Counted from the first letter of the stretch, positions 25,315 to 39,566 are shown. The stretch: DNA of 64,000 nt from Fasciola hepatica (GCA_948099385.1 CANUEZ040000196.1:1719001-1783000); one strand, 5' to 3'. Numbers and translations are program-made. The notes: generated from the letters alone by a model not told the origin.

Positions 25315-28300
25315 TTGAACGCTCAACTGAGCACTGAAATCCATGGAAGCACTGCACAGCTGTTTCATCCTCTAAGGGACTCGACTCATCAGCAGTGCAC
25401 ATCGACCGAGCCCCCACGGGCACTCCAACAACCGGTGAACCATTGTGAATCGAACAACTTAACAACACCGGGCTATTCGGGATGGCTGTCAACGCTTTGT
25501 TCAACATCTGCACTACATGATATAGCACTCTTCCCAAACTCGCTTTAAATTTGAATGGTAAGAACCAGCTTCGCGCACACCGATCGACTCCTATGATGGA
25601 TGACTTCTCTGTAGGGGCCTAAGTACAACCAACGCATTCACAAATGAACAACCTACACAGCTTCCTTACTATGCATGCAATTGATTAGTAGTACGAGATT
25701 AGATTAGATCAGAATAGATTTGTATAATATGATTGATCATGCAGCTTGAACGCTCAACTGAGCATTGAAATCCATGGAAGCACTGTACAGCTGTTTCATC
25801 CCCTAAGGGACTCGACTCATCAGCAGTGCACATCGACCGAGCCCCCACGGACACTCCAATAACCGATGAACCATTGTGAATCGAACAAATCAAAAACACA
25901 AGGCTATCCGGGATGGCTCTCAACGCTTTGTTCAACATCTACACTACATGATATAGCACCGTTCCCAAACTCGCTTCAAATTTGAATGGTAAGAACCGGC
26001 TTCGCGCACACCGATCGACTCCTATGATGGATGACTTCTCTGTAGGGGCCTAAGTACAACCAACGCATTCCCAAATGAACAACCTACACAGCTTCCTTAC
26101 TATGCATGCAATTGATTAGTAGTACGAGATAAGTTCATATTAGATTAGATTTGTATAATATGATTGATCATGCAGCTTGAACGCTCAACTGAGCATTGAA
26201 ATCCATGTAAGCACTGTACAGCTGTTTCATCCTCTAAGGGACTCGACTCATCAGCAGTGCACATCGACCGAGCCCACACGGGCACTCCAACAACCGGTGA
26301 ACCATTGTGAATCGAACAACTTAACAACACAAGGCTATCCGGGATGGCTATCAACGCTTTGTTCAACATCTACACTACATGATATAGCACCGTTCCCAAA
26401 CTCGCTTCAAATTTGAATGGTAAGAACCAGCTTCGCGCACACCGATCGACTCCTATGATGGATGACTTCTCTGTAGGGGCCTAAGTACAACCAACGCATT
26501 CACAAATGAACAACCTACACAGCTTCCTTACTATGCATGCAATTGATTAGTAGTACGAGATAAGATCAGATTAGATTAGATTTGTATAATATGATTGATC
26601 ATGCAGCTTGAACGCTCAACTGAGCATTGAAATCCATGGAAGCACTGTACAGCTGTTTCATCCCCTAAGGGACTCGACTCATCAGCAGTGCACATCGACC
26701 GAGCCCCCACGGACACTCCAATAACCGATGAACCATTGTGAATCGAACAAATCAAAAACACAAGGCTATCCGGGATGGCTCTCAACGCTTTGTTCAACAT
26801 CTACACTACATGATATAGCACCGTTCCCAAACTCGCTTCAAATTTGAATGGTAAGAACCAGCTTCGCGCACACCGATCGACTCCTATGATGGATGACTTC
26901 TCTGTAGGGGCCTAAGTTCAACCAACGCATTCCCAAATGAACAACCTACACAGCTTCCTTACTATGCATGCAATTGATTAGTAGTACGTGATTAGATCAG
27001 ATTAGATTAGATTTGTATAATATGATTGATCATGCAGCTTGAACGCTCAACTGAGCACTGAAATCCATGGAAGCACTGCACAGCTGTTTCATCCTCTAAG
27101 GGACTCGACTCATCAGCAGTGCACATCGACCGAGCCCCCACGGGCACTCCAACAACCGGTGAACCATTGTGAATCGAACAACTTAACAACACCGGGCTAT
27201 TCGGGATGGCTGTCAACGCTTTGTTCAACATCTGCACTACATGATATAGCACCCTTCCCAAACTCGCTTTAAATTTGAATGGTAAGAACCAGCTTCGCGC
27301 ACACCGATCGACTCCTATGATGGATGACTTCTCTGTAGGGGCCTAAGTACAACCAACGCATTCACAAATGAACAACCTACACAGCTTCCTTACTATGCAT
27401 GCAATTGATTAGTAGTACGAGATTAGATTAGATCAGAATAGATTTGTATAATATGATTGATCATGCAGCTTGAACGCTCAACTGAGCATTGAAATCCATG
27501 GAAGCACTGTACAGCTGTTTCATCCTCTAAGGGACTCGACTCATCAGCAGTGCACATCGACCGAGCCCACACGGGCACTCCAATAACCGATGAACCATTG
27601 TGACTCGAACAAATCAAAAACACAAGGCTATCCGGGATGGCTATCAACGCTTTGTTCAACATCTACACTACATGATATAGCACCGTTCCCAAACTCGCTT
27701 CAAATTTGAATGGTAAGAACCGGCTTCGCGCACACCGATCGACTCCTATGATGGATGACTTCTCTGTAGGGGCCTAAGTACAACCAACGCATTCCCAAAT
27801 GAACAACCTACACAGCTTCCTTACTATGCATGCAATTGATTAGTAGTACGAGATAAGTTCATATTAGATTAGATTTGTATAATATGATTGATCATGCAGC
27901 TTGAACGCTCAACTGAGCATTGAAATCCATGTAAGCACTGTACAGCTGTTTCATCCTCTAAGGGACTCGACTCATCAGCAGTGCACATCGACCGAGCCCA
28001 CACGGGCACTCCAACAACCGGTGAACCATTGTGAATCGAACAACTTAACAACACAAGGCTATCCGGGATGGCTCTCAACGCTTTGTTCAACATCTACACT
28101 ACATGATATAGCACCGTTCCCAAACTCGCTTCAAATTTGAATGGTAAGAACCAGCTTCGCGCACACCGATCGACTCCTATGATGGATGACTTCTCTGTAG
28201 GGGCCTAAGTACAACCAACGCATTCACAAATGAACAACCTACACAGCTTCCTTACTATGCATGCAATTGATTAGTAGTACGAGATTAGATCAGATTAGAT

Positions 28301-29193
28301 TAGATTTGTATAATATGATTGATCATGCAGCTTGAACGCTCAACTGAGCATTGAAATCCATGGAAGCACTGTACAGCTGTTTCATCCCCTAAGGGACTCG
28401 ACTCATCAGCAGTGCACATCGACCGAGCCCCCACGGACACTCCAATAACCGATGAACCATTGTGAATCGAACAAATCAAAAACACAAGGCTATCCGGGAT
28501 GGCTCTCAACGCTTTGTTCAACATCTACACTACATGATATAGCACCGTTCCCAAACTCGCTTCAAATTTGAATGGTAAGAACCAGCTTCGCGCACACCGA
28601 TCGACTCCTATGATGGATGACTTCTCTGTAGGGGCCTAAGTACAACCAACGCATTCCCAAATGAACAACCTACACAGCTTCCTTACTATGCATGCAATTG
28701 ATTAGTAGTACGAGATTAGATCAGATTAGATTAGATTTGTATAATATGATTGATCATGCAGCTTGAACGCTCAACTGAGCACTGAAATCCATGGAAGCAC
28801 TGCACAGCTGTTTCATCCTCTGAGGGACTCGACTCATCAGCAGTGCACATCGACCGAGCCCCCACGGGCACTCCAACAACCGGTGAACCATTGTGAATCG
28901 AACAACTTAACAACACCGGGCTATTCGGGATGGCTCTCAACGCTTTGTTCACCATCTGCACTACATGATATAGCACCGTTCCCAAACTCGCTTCAAATTT
29001 GAATGGTAAGAACCAGCTTCGCGCACACCGATCGACTCCTATGATGGATGACTTCTCTGTAGGGGCCTAAGTACAACCAACGCATTCCCAAATGAACAAC
29101 CTACACAGCTTCCTTACTATGCATGAAATTGATTAGTAGTACGAGGTTAGATTAGATCAGATTAGATTTGTATAATATGATTGATCATGCAGC
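25315..29193 (-). repeat. Tetramer higher-order repeat (1724 bp)
   Basis: Units start at 25315, 25746, 26177, 26608, 27039, 27470, 27901, 28332 and 28763. Unit 25315 matches 27039 and, more loosely, 28763; 26177 matches 27901; 26608 matches 28332; each shift is 1724 bp. Markers include the pair of changes AGCACTGAAATCC with GCACTGCACAG, GAGCCCACACGG, and the junction ATAAGTTCATATTAG. Ribozymes in 25315, 27039 and 28763 have G17 and should not cleave; the other six are intact, three of them (25746, 26608, 28332) with a strengthened alternative stem II. Confidence 0.92.
25340..25405 (-). ncRNA. Hammerhead ribozyme with G17, tetramer repeat
   Basis: The core is otherwise intact. It recurs at 27064-27129 and 28788-28853, one per 1724-bp repeat. 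It travels with a second private change, AGCACTGAAATCC, upstream in the same unit. Confidence 0.85.
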
Positions 29194-32100
29194 TTGAACG
29201 CTCAACTGAGCATTGAAATCCATGTAAGCACTGTACAGCTGTTTCATCCTCTAAGGGACTCGACTCATCAGCAGTGCACATCGACCGAGCCCCCACGGTC
29301 ACTCCAATAATCGATGAACCATTGTGACTCGAACAAATCAAAAACACAAGGCTATCCGGGATGGCTCTCAACGCTTTGTTCAACATCTACACTACATGAT
29401 ATAGCACCGTTCCCAAACTCGCTTCAAATTTGAATGGTAAGAACCAGCTTCGCGCACACCGATCGACTCCTATGATGGATGACTTCTCTGTAGGGGCCTA
29501 AGTACAACAAACGCATTCACAAATGAACAACCTACACAGCTTCCTTACTATGCATGCAATTGATTAGTAGTACGAGATTAGATCAGATTAGATTAGATTT
29601 GTATAATATGATTGATCATGCAGCTTGAACGCTCAACTGAGCATTGAAGTCCATGGAAGCACTGTACAGCTGTTTCATCTTCTAAGGGATTCGACTCATC
29701 AGCAGTGCACATCGACCGAGCCCCCACGGGCACTCCAACAACCGGTGAACCATTGAGAATCGAAAAACTCAACAACACAAGGCTATCCGGGATGGCTCTC
29801 AACGCTTTGTTCAACATCTACACTACATGATATAGCACCCTTCACAAAATCGCTTCAAATTTGAATGGTAAGAACCAGCTTCGCGCACACCGATCGACTC
29901 CTATGATGGATGACTTCTCTGTAGGGGCCTAAGTACAACCAACGCATTCCCAAATGAACAACCTACACAGCTTCCTTACTATGCATGCAATTGATTAGTA
30001 GTACGAGATTAGATTAGATCAGATTAGATTAGATTTGTATAATATGATTGATCATGCAGCTTGAACGCTCAACTGAGCATTGAAATCCATGGAAGCACTG
30101 TACAGCTGTTTCATCCTCTAAGGGACTCGACTCATCAGCAGTGCACATCGACCGAGCCCCCACGGGCACTCCAATAACCGATGAAACATTGTGAATCGAA
30201 CAACTTAACAACACAAGGCTATCCGGAATGGCTCTCAACGCTTTGTTCAACATCTACACTACATGATATAGCATCCTTCCCAAACTCGCTTCAAATTTGA
30301 ATGGTAAGAATCAGCTTCGCGCACACCGATCGACTCCTATGATGGATGACTTCTCTGTATGGGCCTAAGTACAACCAACGCATTCCCAAATGAACAACCT
30401 ACACAGTTTCCTTACTATGCATGCAATTGATTAGTAGTACGAGATAAGTTCATATTAGATTAGATTTGTATAATATGATTGATCATGCAGCTTGAACGCT
30501 CAACTGAGCATTGAAATCCATGGAAGCACTGTACAGCTGTTTCATCCTCTATGGGACTCGACTCATCAGCAGTGCACATCGACCGAGCCCCCACGGACAC
30601 TCCAACAACCGGTGAACCATTGAGAATCGAACAACTTAACAACACAAGGCTATCCGGGATGGCTCTCAACGCTTTGTTCAACACCTACACTACATGATAT
30701 AGCACCGTTCCCAAACTCGCTTCAAATTTGAATGGTAAGAACCAGCTTCGCGCACACCGATCGACTCCTATGATGGATGACTTCTCTGTAGGGGCATTAG
30801 TGCAACCAACGCATTCCCAAATGAACAACCTACACAGCTTCCTTACTATGCATGCAATTGATTAGTAGTACGAGATTAGATCAGATTAGATTAGATTTGT
30901 ATAATATGATTGATCATGCAGCTTGAACGCTCAACTGAGCATTGAAATCCATGGAAGCACTGTACAGCTGTTTCATCCTCTAAGGGACTCGACTCATCAG
31001 CAGTGCACATCGACCGAGCCCCCACGGGCACTCCAATAACCGATGAAACATTGTGAATCGAACGACTCAACAAAACAAGGCCATCCGAGATGGCTCTCAA
31101 CGCTTTGTTCAACATCTACACTACATCATATAGCACCGTTCCCAAAATCGCTTCAAATTTGAATGGTAAGAACCAGCTTCGCGCACACCGATCGACTCGT
31201 ATGATGGATGACTTCTCTGTAGGGGCCTAAGTACAACCAACGCATTCCCAAATGAACAACCTACACAGCTTCCTTACTATGCATGCAATTGATTAGTAGT
31301 ACGAGATTAGATTAGATCAGATTAGATTTGTATAATATGATTGATCATGCAGTTTGAACGCTCAACTGAGCATTGAAATCCATGGAAGCACTGTACAGCT
31401 GTTTCATCCTCTAAGGGACTCGACTCATCAGCAGTGCACATCGACCGAGCCCCCACGGTCACTATAATAGCCGATGAAATATTGTGCATCGAACAACTCA
31501 ACAACACAAGGCTATCCGGGATGGCTCTCAACGCTTTGTTCAACATCTACACTACATGATATAGCACCGTTCCCAAACTCGCTTCAAATTTGAATGGTAA
31601 GAACCAGCTTCGCGCACACCGATCGACTCCTTTCATGGATGACTTCTCTGTAGGGGTCTTAGCACAACCAACGCATTCCCAAATGAACAACCTACACAGC
31701 TTCCTTACTATGCATGCAATTGATTAGTAGTACGAGATTAGATTAGATTAGATTAGATTTGTAGAATATGATTGATCATGCAGCATGAACGCTCAACTGA
31801 GCATTGAAATCCATGGAAGCACTGTACAGCTGTTTCATCCTCTAAGGGACTCGACTCATCAGCAGTGCACATCGACCGAGCCCCCACGGTCACTCCAATA
31901 ACCGATGAAACATTGTGAATCGAACGACTCAACAACACAAGGCCATCCGAGATGGCTCTCAACGCTTTGTTCAACATCTACACTACATGATATAGCACCC
32001 TTCCCAAACTCGCTTCAAATTTGAATGGTAGGAACCAGCTTCGCGCACACCGATCGACTCGTATGATGGATGACTTTTCTGTAGGGGCCTAAGTACAACC

Positions 32101-32215
32101 AAAGCATTCCCAAATGAACAACCTACACAGCTTCCTTACTATGCATGCAATTGATTAGTAGTACGAGATTAGATCAGATTAGATTAGATTTGTATAATAT
32201 GATTGATCATGCAGT
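29194..32215 (-). repeat. Seven diverged satellite units
   Basis: Units start at 29194, 29625, 30061, 30492, 30923, 31354 and 31785. They carry many private or rare changes around offsets 105-165 (for example AATAACCGATGAAAC, GGCCATCCGAGATGG), and stop codons remove the plus-strand frame in all seven. In contrast the ribozyme core and inner stem I stay intact in all seven, at 29219-29284, 29650-29715, 30086-30151, 30517-30582, 30948-31013, 31379-31444 and 31810-31875. The step into 30061 is 436 bp. Confidence 0.9.
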
Positions 32216-33507
32216 TTGAACGCTCAACTGAGCATTGAAATCCATGGAAGCACTGTACAGCTGTTCCATCCTCTAAGGGACTCGACTCATCAGCAGTGCA
32301 CATCGACCGAGCCCCCACGGGCACTCCAACAACCGGTGAACCATTGTGAATCGAACAACTTAACAACACAAGGATATCCGGGATGGCTATCAACGCTTTG
32401 TTCAACATCTACACTACATGATATAGCACCGTTCCCAAACTCGCTTCAAATTTGAATGGTAAGAACCAGCTTCGCGCACACCGATCGACTCGTATGATGG
32501 ATGACTTCTCTGTAGGGGCCTAAGTACAACCAACGCATTCCCAAATGAACAACCTACACAGTTTCCTTACTATGCATGCAATTGATTAGTAGTACGAGAT
32601 TAGATCAGATTGGATTAGATTTGTAGAATATGATTGATCATGCAGCTTGAACGCTCAACTGAGCATTGAAATCCATGTAAGCACTGTACAGCTGTTTCAT
32701 CCTCTAAGGGACTCGACTCATCAGCAGTGCACATCGACCGAGCCCCCACGGGCACTCCAACAACCGGTGAACCATTGTGAATCGAACAACTTAACAACAC
32801 CGGGCTATCCGGGATGGCTCTCAACGCTTTGTTCAACATCTACACTACATGATATAGCACCCTTCCCAAACTCGCTTCAAATTTGAATGGTAAGAACCAG
32901 CTTCGCGCACACCGATCGACTCCTATGATGGATGACTTCTCTGTATGGGCCTAAGTACAACTAACGCATTCCCAAATGAACAACCTACACAGCTTCCTTA
33001 CTATGCATGCAATAATTAGTATTACGAGATTAGATTAGAATAGATTAGATTTGTATAATATGATTGATCATGCAGCTTGAACGCTCAACTGAGCATTGAA
33101 ATCCATGGAAGCACTGTACAGCTGTTTCATCCTCTAAGGGACTCGACTCATCAGCAGTGCACATCGACCGAGCCCCCACGGACACTCCAACAACCGGTGA
33201 ACCATTGTGAATCGAACAACTTAACAACACCGGGCTATCCGGGATGGCTATCAACGCTTTGTTCAACATCTACACTATATCATATAGCACCCTTCCCAAA
33301 ATCGCTTCAAATTTGAATGGTAAGAACCAGCTTCGCGCACACCGATCGACTCCTATGATGGATGACTTCTCTGTAGGGGCCTAAGTACAACCAACGCATT
33401 CACAAATGAACAACCTACACAGCTTCCTTACTATGCATGCAATTGATTAGTAGTACGAGATTAGATTAGAATAGATTAGATTTGTATAATATGATTGATC
33501 ATGCATT
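32216..33507 (-). repeat. Three satellite units (32216, 32647, 33077)
   Basis: Unit 32216 has a ribozyme core mutation; 32647 and 33077 are intact. The 430-bp step after 32647 comes from a changed junction reading TGCAATAATTAGTATTACG near 33008. A related form, TGCAATAATTAGAAAACG near 43350, makes the single 429-bp step of the window. Confidence 0.92.
32241..32306 (-). ncRNA. Hammerhead ribozyme, A13 to G (predicted inactive)
   Basis: The plus strand GTTCCATCC turns the core GAAA into GGAA. The same change occurs independently or by exchange at 39136-39201. Confidence 0.83.
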
Positions 33508-36500
33508 TTGAACGCTCAACTGAGCATTGAAATCCATGGAAGCACTGTACAGCTGTTTCATCCTCTAAGGGACTCGACTCATCAGCAGTGCACATCGACC
33601 GAGCCCCCACGGACACTCCAACAACCGGTGAACCATTGTGAATCGAACAACTTAACAACACAAGGCTATCCGGGATGGCTATCAACGCTTTGTTCAACAT
33701 CTACACTACATGATATAGCACCCTTCCCAAACTCGCTTCAAATTTGAATGGTAAGAACCAGCTTCGCGCACACCGATCGACTCCTATGATGGATGACTTC
33801 TCTGTAGGGGCCTAAGTACAACCAACGCATTCCCAAATGAACAACCTACACAGCTTCCTTACTATGCATGCAATTGATTAGTAGTACGAGATTAGATCAG
33901 ATTAGATTAGATTTGTAGAATATGATTGATCATGCAGCTTGATCGCTCAACTGAGCATTGAAATCCATGGAAGCACTGTACAGCTGTTTCATCCTCTAAG
34001 GGACTCGACTCATCAGCAGTGCACATCGACCGAGCCCCCAGGGGCACTTTAACAACCGGTGAACCATTGTGAATCGAACAACTCAACAACACAAGGCTAT
34101 CCGGGATGTCTATCAACGCTTTGTTCAACATCTACACTACATGATATAGCACCCTTCCCAAACTCGCTTCAAATTTGAATGGTAAGAACCAGCTTCGCGC
34201 ACACCGATCGACTCCTATGGCGGATGACTTCTCTGTATGGGCCTAAGTACAACCAACGCATTCCCAAATGAACAACCTACACAGCTTCCTTACTATGCAT
34301 GCAATTGATTAGTAGTACGAGATTAGATCAGATTAGATTAGATTTGTATAATATGATTGATCATGCAGCTTGAACGCTCAACTGAGCATTGAAATCCATA
34401 GAAGCATTGTACAGCTGTTTCATCCTCTAGGGTACACGACTTATCAGCAGTGCACATCGACCGAGCCCCCACGGGCACTCCAACAACCGGTGAACCATTG
34501 TGAATCGAACAAATCAACAACACAAGGCTATCCGGGATGGCTCTCAACGCTTTGTTCAACATCTACACTACATGATATAGCACCCTTCCCAAAATCGCTT
34601 CAAATTTGAATGGTAAGAACCAGCTTCGCGCACACCGATCGACTCCTATGATGGATGACTTCTCTGTAGGGGCCTAAGTACAACCAACGCATTCCCAAAT
34701 GAACAACCTACACAGTTTCCTTACTATGCATGCAATTGATTAGTAGTACGAGATTAGATCAGATTAGTTCAGATTTCTATACTATGATTGATCATGCAGC
34801 TTGAACGCTCAACTAAGCATTGAAATCCATGGAAGCACTGTACAGCTGTTTCATCCTCTAGGGTACTCGACTTATCAGCAGTGCACATCGACCGAGCCCC
34901 CACGGGCACTCCAACAACCGGTGAACCATTGTGAATCGAACAACTCAACAACACAAGGCTATCCGGGATGGCTCTCAACGCTTTGTTCAACATCTACACT
35001 ACATGATATAGCGACGTTCCCAAACTCGCTTTAAATTTGAATGGTAAGAACCAGCTTCGCGCACACCGATCGACTCCTATGATGGATGACTTCTCTGTAG
35101 GGGCCTAAGTACAACCAACGCATTCACAAATGAACAACCTACACAGCTTCCTTACTATGCATGCAATTGATTAGTAGTACGAGATAAGTTCATATTAGAT
35201 TAGATTTGTATAATATGATTGATCATGCATTTTGAACGCTCAACTGAGCATTGAAATCCATGGAAGCACTGTACAGCTGTTTCATCCTCTAAGGGACTCG
35301 ACTCATCAGCAGTGCACATCGACCGAGCCCCCACGGACACTCCAACAACCGGTGAACCATTGTGAATCGAACAACTTAACAACACAAGGATATCCGGGAT
35401 GGCTATCAACGCTTTGTTCAACATCTACACTACATGATATAGCACCCTTCCCAAACTCGCTTCAAATTTGAATGGTAAGAACCAGCTTCGCGCACACCGA
35501 TCGACTCCTATGATGGATGACTTCTCTGTAGGGGCCTAAGTACAACCAACGCATTCCCAAATGAACAACCTACACAGCTTCCTTACTATGCATGCAATTG
35601 ATTAGTAGTACGAGATTAGATCAGATTAGATTAGATTTGTAGAATATGATTGATCATGCAGCTTGATCGCTCAACTGAGCATTGAAATCCATGGAAGCAC
35701 TGTACAGCTGTTTCATCCTCTAAGGGACTCGACTCATCAGCAGTGCACATCGACCGAGCCCCCAGGGGCACTCCAACAACCGGTGAACCATTGTGAATCG
35801 AACAACTCAACAACACAAGGCTATCCGGGATGTCTATCAACGCTTTGTTCAACATCTACACTACATGATATAGCACCCTTCCCAAACTCGCTTCAAATTT
35901 GAATGGTAAGAACCAGCTTCGCGCACACCGATCGACTCCTATGATGGATGACTTCTCTGTAGGGGCCTAAGTACAACCAACGCATTCCCAAATGAACAAC
36001 CTACACAGCTTCCTTACTATGCATGCAATTGATTAGTAGTACGAGATTAGATCAGATTAGATTAGATTTGTATAATATGATTGATCATGCAGCTTGAACG
36101 CTCAACTGAGCATTGAAATCCATAGAAGCATTGTACAGCTGTTTCATCCTCTAGGGTACTCGACTTATCAGCAGTGCACATCGACCGAGCCCCCACGGGC
36201 ACTCCAACAACCGGTGAACCATTGTGAATCGAACAAATCAACAACACAAGGCTATCCGGGATGGCTCTCAACGCTTTGTTCAACATCTACACTACATGAT
36301 ATAGCACCCTTCCCAAAATCGCTTCAAATTTGAATGGTAAGAACCAGCTTCGCGCACACCGATCGACTCCTATGATGGATGACTTCTCTGTAGGGGCCTA
36401 AGTACAACCAACGCATTCCCAAATGAACAACCTACACAGTTTCCTTACTATGCATGCAATTGATTAGTAGTACGAGATTAGATCAGATTAGTTCAGATTT

Positions 36501-36955
36501 CTATACTATGATTGATCATGCAGCTTGAACGCTCAACTGAGCATTGAAATCCATGGAAGCACTGTACAGCTGTTTCATCCTCTAGGGTACTCGACTTATC
36601 AGCAGTGCACATCGACCGAGCCCCCACGGGCACTCCAACAACCGGTGAACCATTGTGAATCGAACAACTCAACAACACAAGGCTATCCGGGATGGCTCTC
36701 AACGCTTTGTTCAACATCTACACTACATGATATAGCGACGTTCCCAAACTCGCTTTAAATTTGAATGGTAAGAACCAGCTTCGCGCACACCGATCGACTC
36801 CTATGATGGATGACTTCTCTGTAGGGGCCTAAGTACAACCAACGCATTCACAAATGAACAACCTACACAGCTTCCTTACTATGCATGCAATTGATTAGTA
36901 GTACGAGATTAGATTAGATGAGATTAGATTTGTATAATATGATTGATCATGCAGC
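33508..36955 (-). repeat. Tetramer higher-order repeat, two copies of 1724 bp
   Basis: Units 33508, 33939, 34370 and 34801 repeat as 35232, 35663, 36094 and 36525. Private shared markers are CATGCATTTTGAACG, CAGCTTGATCGCTC, TCTAGGGTAC with GACTTATCAG, and the junction TTAGTTCAGATTTCTATAC. Two units of each copy (34370/34801 and 36094/36525) have G8 to A in the ribozyme core and should be dead; 33508, 33939, 35232 and 35663 are intact. Confidence 0.93.
34395..34460 (-). ncRNA. Hammerhead ribozyme with several breaks (predicted dead)
   Basis: CUGAUGA is CUGAUAA (G8 to A), stem I has a C-A mismatch and the stem II region is altered (TCTAGGGTACACG on plus). G8 is the general acid/base residue of the hammerhead, so loss of activity is expected. 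Relatives are at 34826-34891, 36119-36184 and 36550-36615. Confidence 0.83.
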
Positions 36956-39135
36956 TTGAACGCTCAACTGAGCATTGAAATCCATGGAAGCACTGTACAG
37001 CTGTTTCATCCTCTAAGGGACTCGACTCATCAGCAGTGCACATCGACCGAGCCCCCACGGACACTCCAACAACCGGTGAACCATTGTGAATCGAACAACT
37101 TAACAACACAAGGCTATCCGGGATGGCTCTCAACGCTTTGTTCAACATCTACACTACATGATATAGCACCCTTCCCAAACTCGCTTCAAATTTGAATGGT
37201 AAGAACCAGCTTCGCGCACACCGATCGACTCCTATGATGGATGACTTCTCTGTAGGGGCCTAAGTACAACCAACGCATTCCCAAATGAACAACCTACACA
37301 GCTTCCTTACTATGCATGCAATTGATTAGTAGTACGAGATTAGATCAGATTAGATAAGATTTGTATAATAAGATTGATCATGCAGCTTGAACGCTCAACT
37401 GAGCATTGAAATCCATGGAAGCACTGTACAGCTGTTTCATCCTCTAAGGGACTCGACTCATCAGCAGTGCACATCGACCGAGCCCCCACGGACACTCCAA
37501 CAACCGATGAACCATTGTGAATCGAACCACTCAACAACACAAGGCTATCCTGGATGTCTATCAACGCTTTGTTCAACATCTACACTACATGATATAGCAT
37601 CCTTCCCAAACTTGCTTTACATTTGAATGTTAAGAACCAGCTTCGCGCACACCGATCCACTCCTATGGCGGATGACTTCTCTGTAGGGGCCTAAGTACAA
37701 CCAACGCATTCACAAATGAACAACCTACACAGCTTCCTTACTATGCATGCAATTGATTAGTAGTACGAGATTAGATCAGATTAGATTAGATTTGTATAAT
37801 ATAATTGATCATGCAGCTTGAACGCTCAACTGAGCATTGAAATCCATGGAAGCACTGTACAGCTGTTTCATCCTCTAAGGGACTCGACTCATCAGCAGTG
37901 CACATCGACCGAGCCCCCACGGGCACTCCAACAACCGGTGAACCATTGTGAATCGAACATTTTAACAACACAAGGCTATCCGGGATGGCTCTCAACGCTT
38001 TGTTCAACATCTACACTACATGATATAGCACCCTTCCCAAACTCGCTTCAAATTTGAATGGTAAGAACCAGCTTCGCGCACACCGATCGACTCCTATGAT
38101 GGATGACTTCTCTGTAGGGGCCTAAGTACAACCAACGCATTCCCAAATGAACAACCTACACAGCTTCCTTACTATGCATGCAATTGATTAGTAGTACGAG
38201 ATTAGATCAGATTAGATTAGATTTGTATAATATAATTGATCATGCAGCTTGAACGCTCAACTGAGCATTGAAATCCATGGAAGCACTGTACAGCTGTTTC
38301 ATCCTCTAAGGGACTCGACTCATCAGCAGTGCACATCGACCGAGCCCCCACGGACACTCCAACAACCGGTGAACCATTGTGAATCGAACAACTTAACAAC
38401 ACAAGGCTATCCGGGATGGCTCTCAACGCTTTGTTCAACATCTACACTACATGATATAGCACCCTTCCCAAACTCGCTTCAAATTTGAATGGTAACAACC
38501 AGCTTCGCGCACACCGATCCACTCCTATGATGGATGACTTCTCTGTAGGGGCCTAAGTACAACCAACGCATTCACAAATGAACAACCTACACAGCTTCCT
38601 TACTATGCATGCAATTGATTAGTAGTACGAGATTAGATCAGATTAGATAAGATTTGTATAATATGATTGATCATGCAGCTTGAACGCTCAACTGAGCATT
38701 GAAATCCATGGAAGCACTGTACAGCTGTTTCATCCTCTATGGGACTCGACTCATCAGCAGTGCACATCGACCGAGCCCCCACGGGCACTCCAACAACCGG
38801 TGAACCATTGTGAATCGAACAACTTAACAACACCGGGCTATCCGGGATGGCTCTCAACGCTTTGTTCAACATCTACACTACATGATATAGCACCCTTCCC
38901 AAACTCGCTTCAAATTTGAATGGTAAGAACCAGCTTCGCGCACACCGATCGACTCCTATGATGAATGACTTCTCTGTAGGGGCCTAAGTACAACCAACGC
39001 ATTCCCAAATGAACAACCTACACAGCTTCCTTACTATGCATGCAATTGATTAGTAGTTCGAGATTAGATTAGATCAGATTAGATTTGTATAATATGAATG
39101 ATCATGCAGCTTGAACGCTCAACTGAGCATTGAAA

Positions 39136-39201
39136 TCCATAGAAGCATTGTACAGCTGTTCCATCCTCTAAGGGACTCGACTCATCAGCAGTGCACATCG
39201 A
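39136..39201 (-). ncRNA. Hammerhead ribozyme, A13 to G plus stem I mismatch
   Basis: It combines the GGAA core defect with the GCATTG stem I variant (C-A mismatch). It is predicted inactive. Confidence 0.82.
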
Positions 39202-39566
39202 CCGAGCAACCACGGGCACTCCAACAACCGGTGAACCATTGTGAATCGAACAACTTAACAACACAAGGCTATCCGGGATGGCTATCAACGCTTTGTTCAA
39301 CATCTACACTACATGATATAGCACCCTTCCCAAACTCGCTTCAAATTTGAATGGTAAGAACCAGCTTCGCGCACACCGATCGACTCCTATGATGGATGAC
39401 TTCTCTGTAGGGGCCTAAGTACAACCAACGCATTCCCAAATGAACAACCTACACAGCTTCCTTACTATGCATGCAATTGATTAGTAGTACGAGATTAGAT
39501 TATATTAGATTAGATTTGTATAATATGATTGATCATGCAGCTTGAACGCTCAACTGAGCATTGAAA

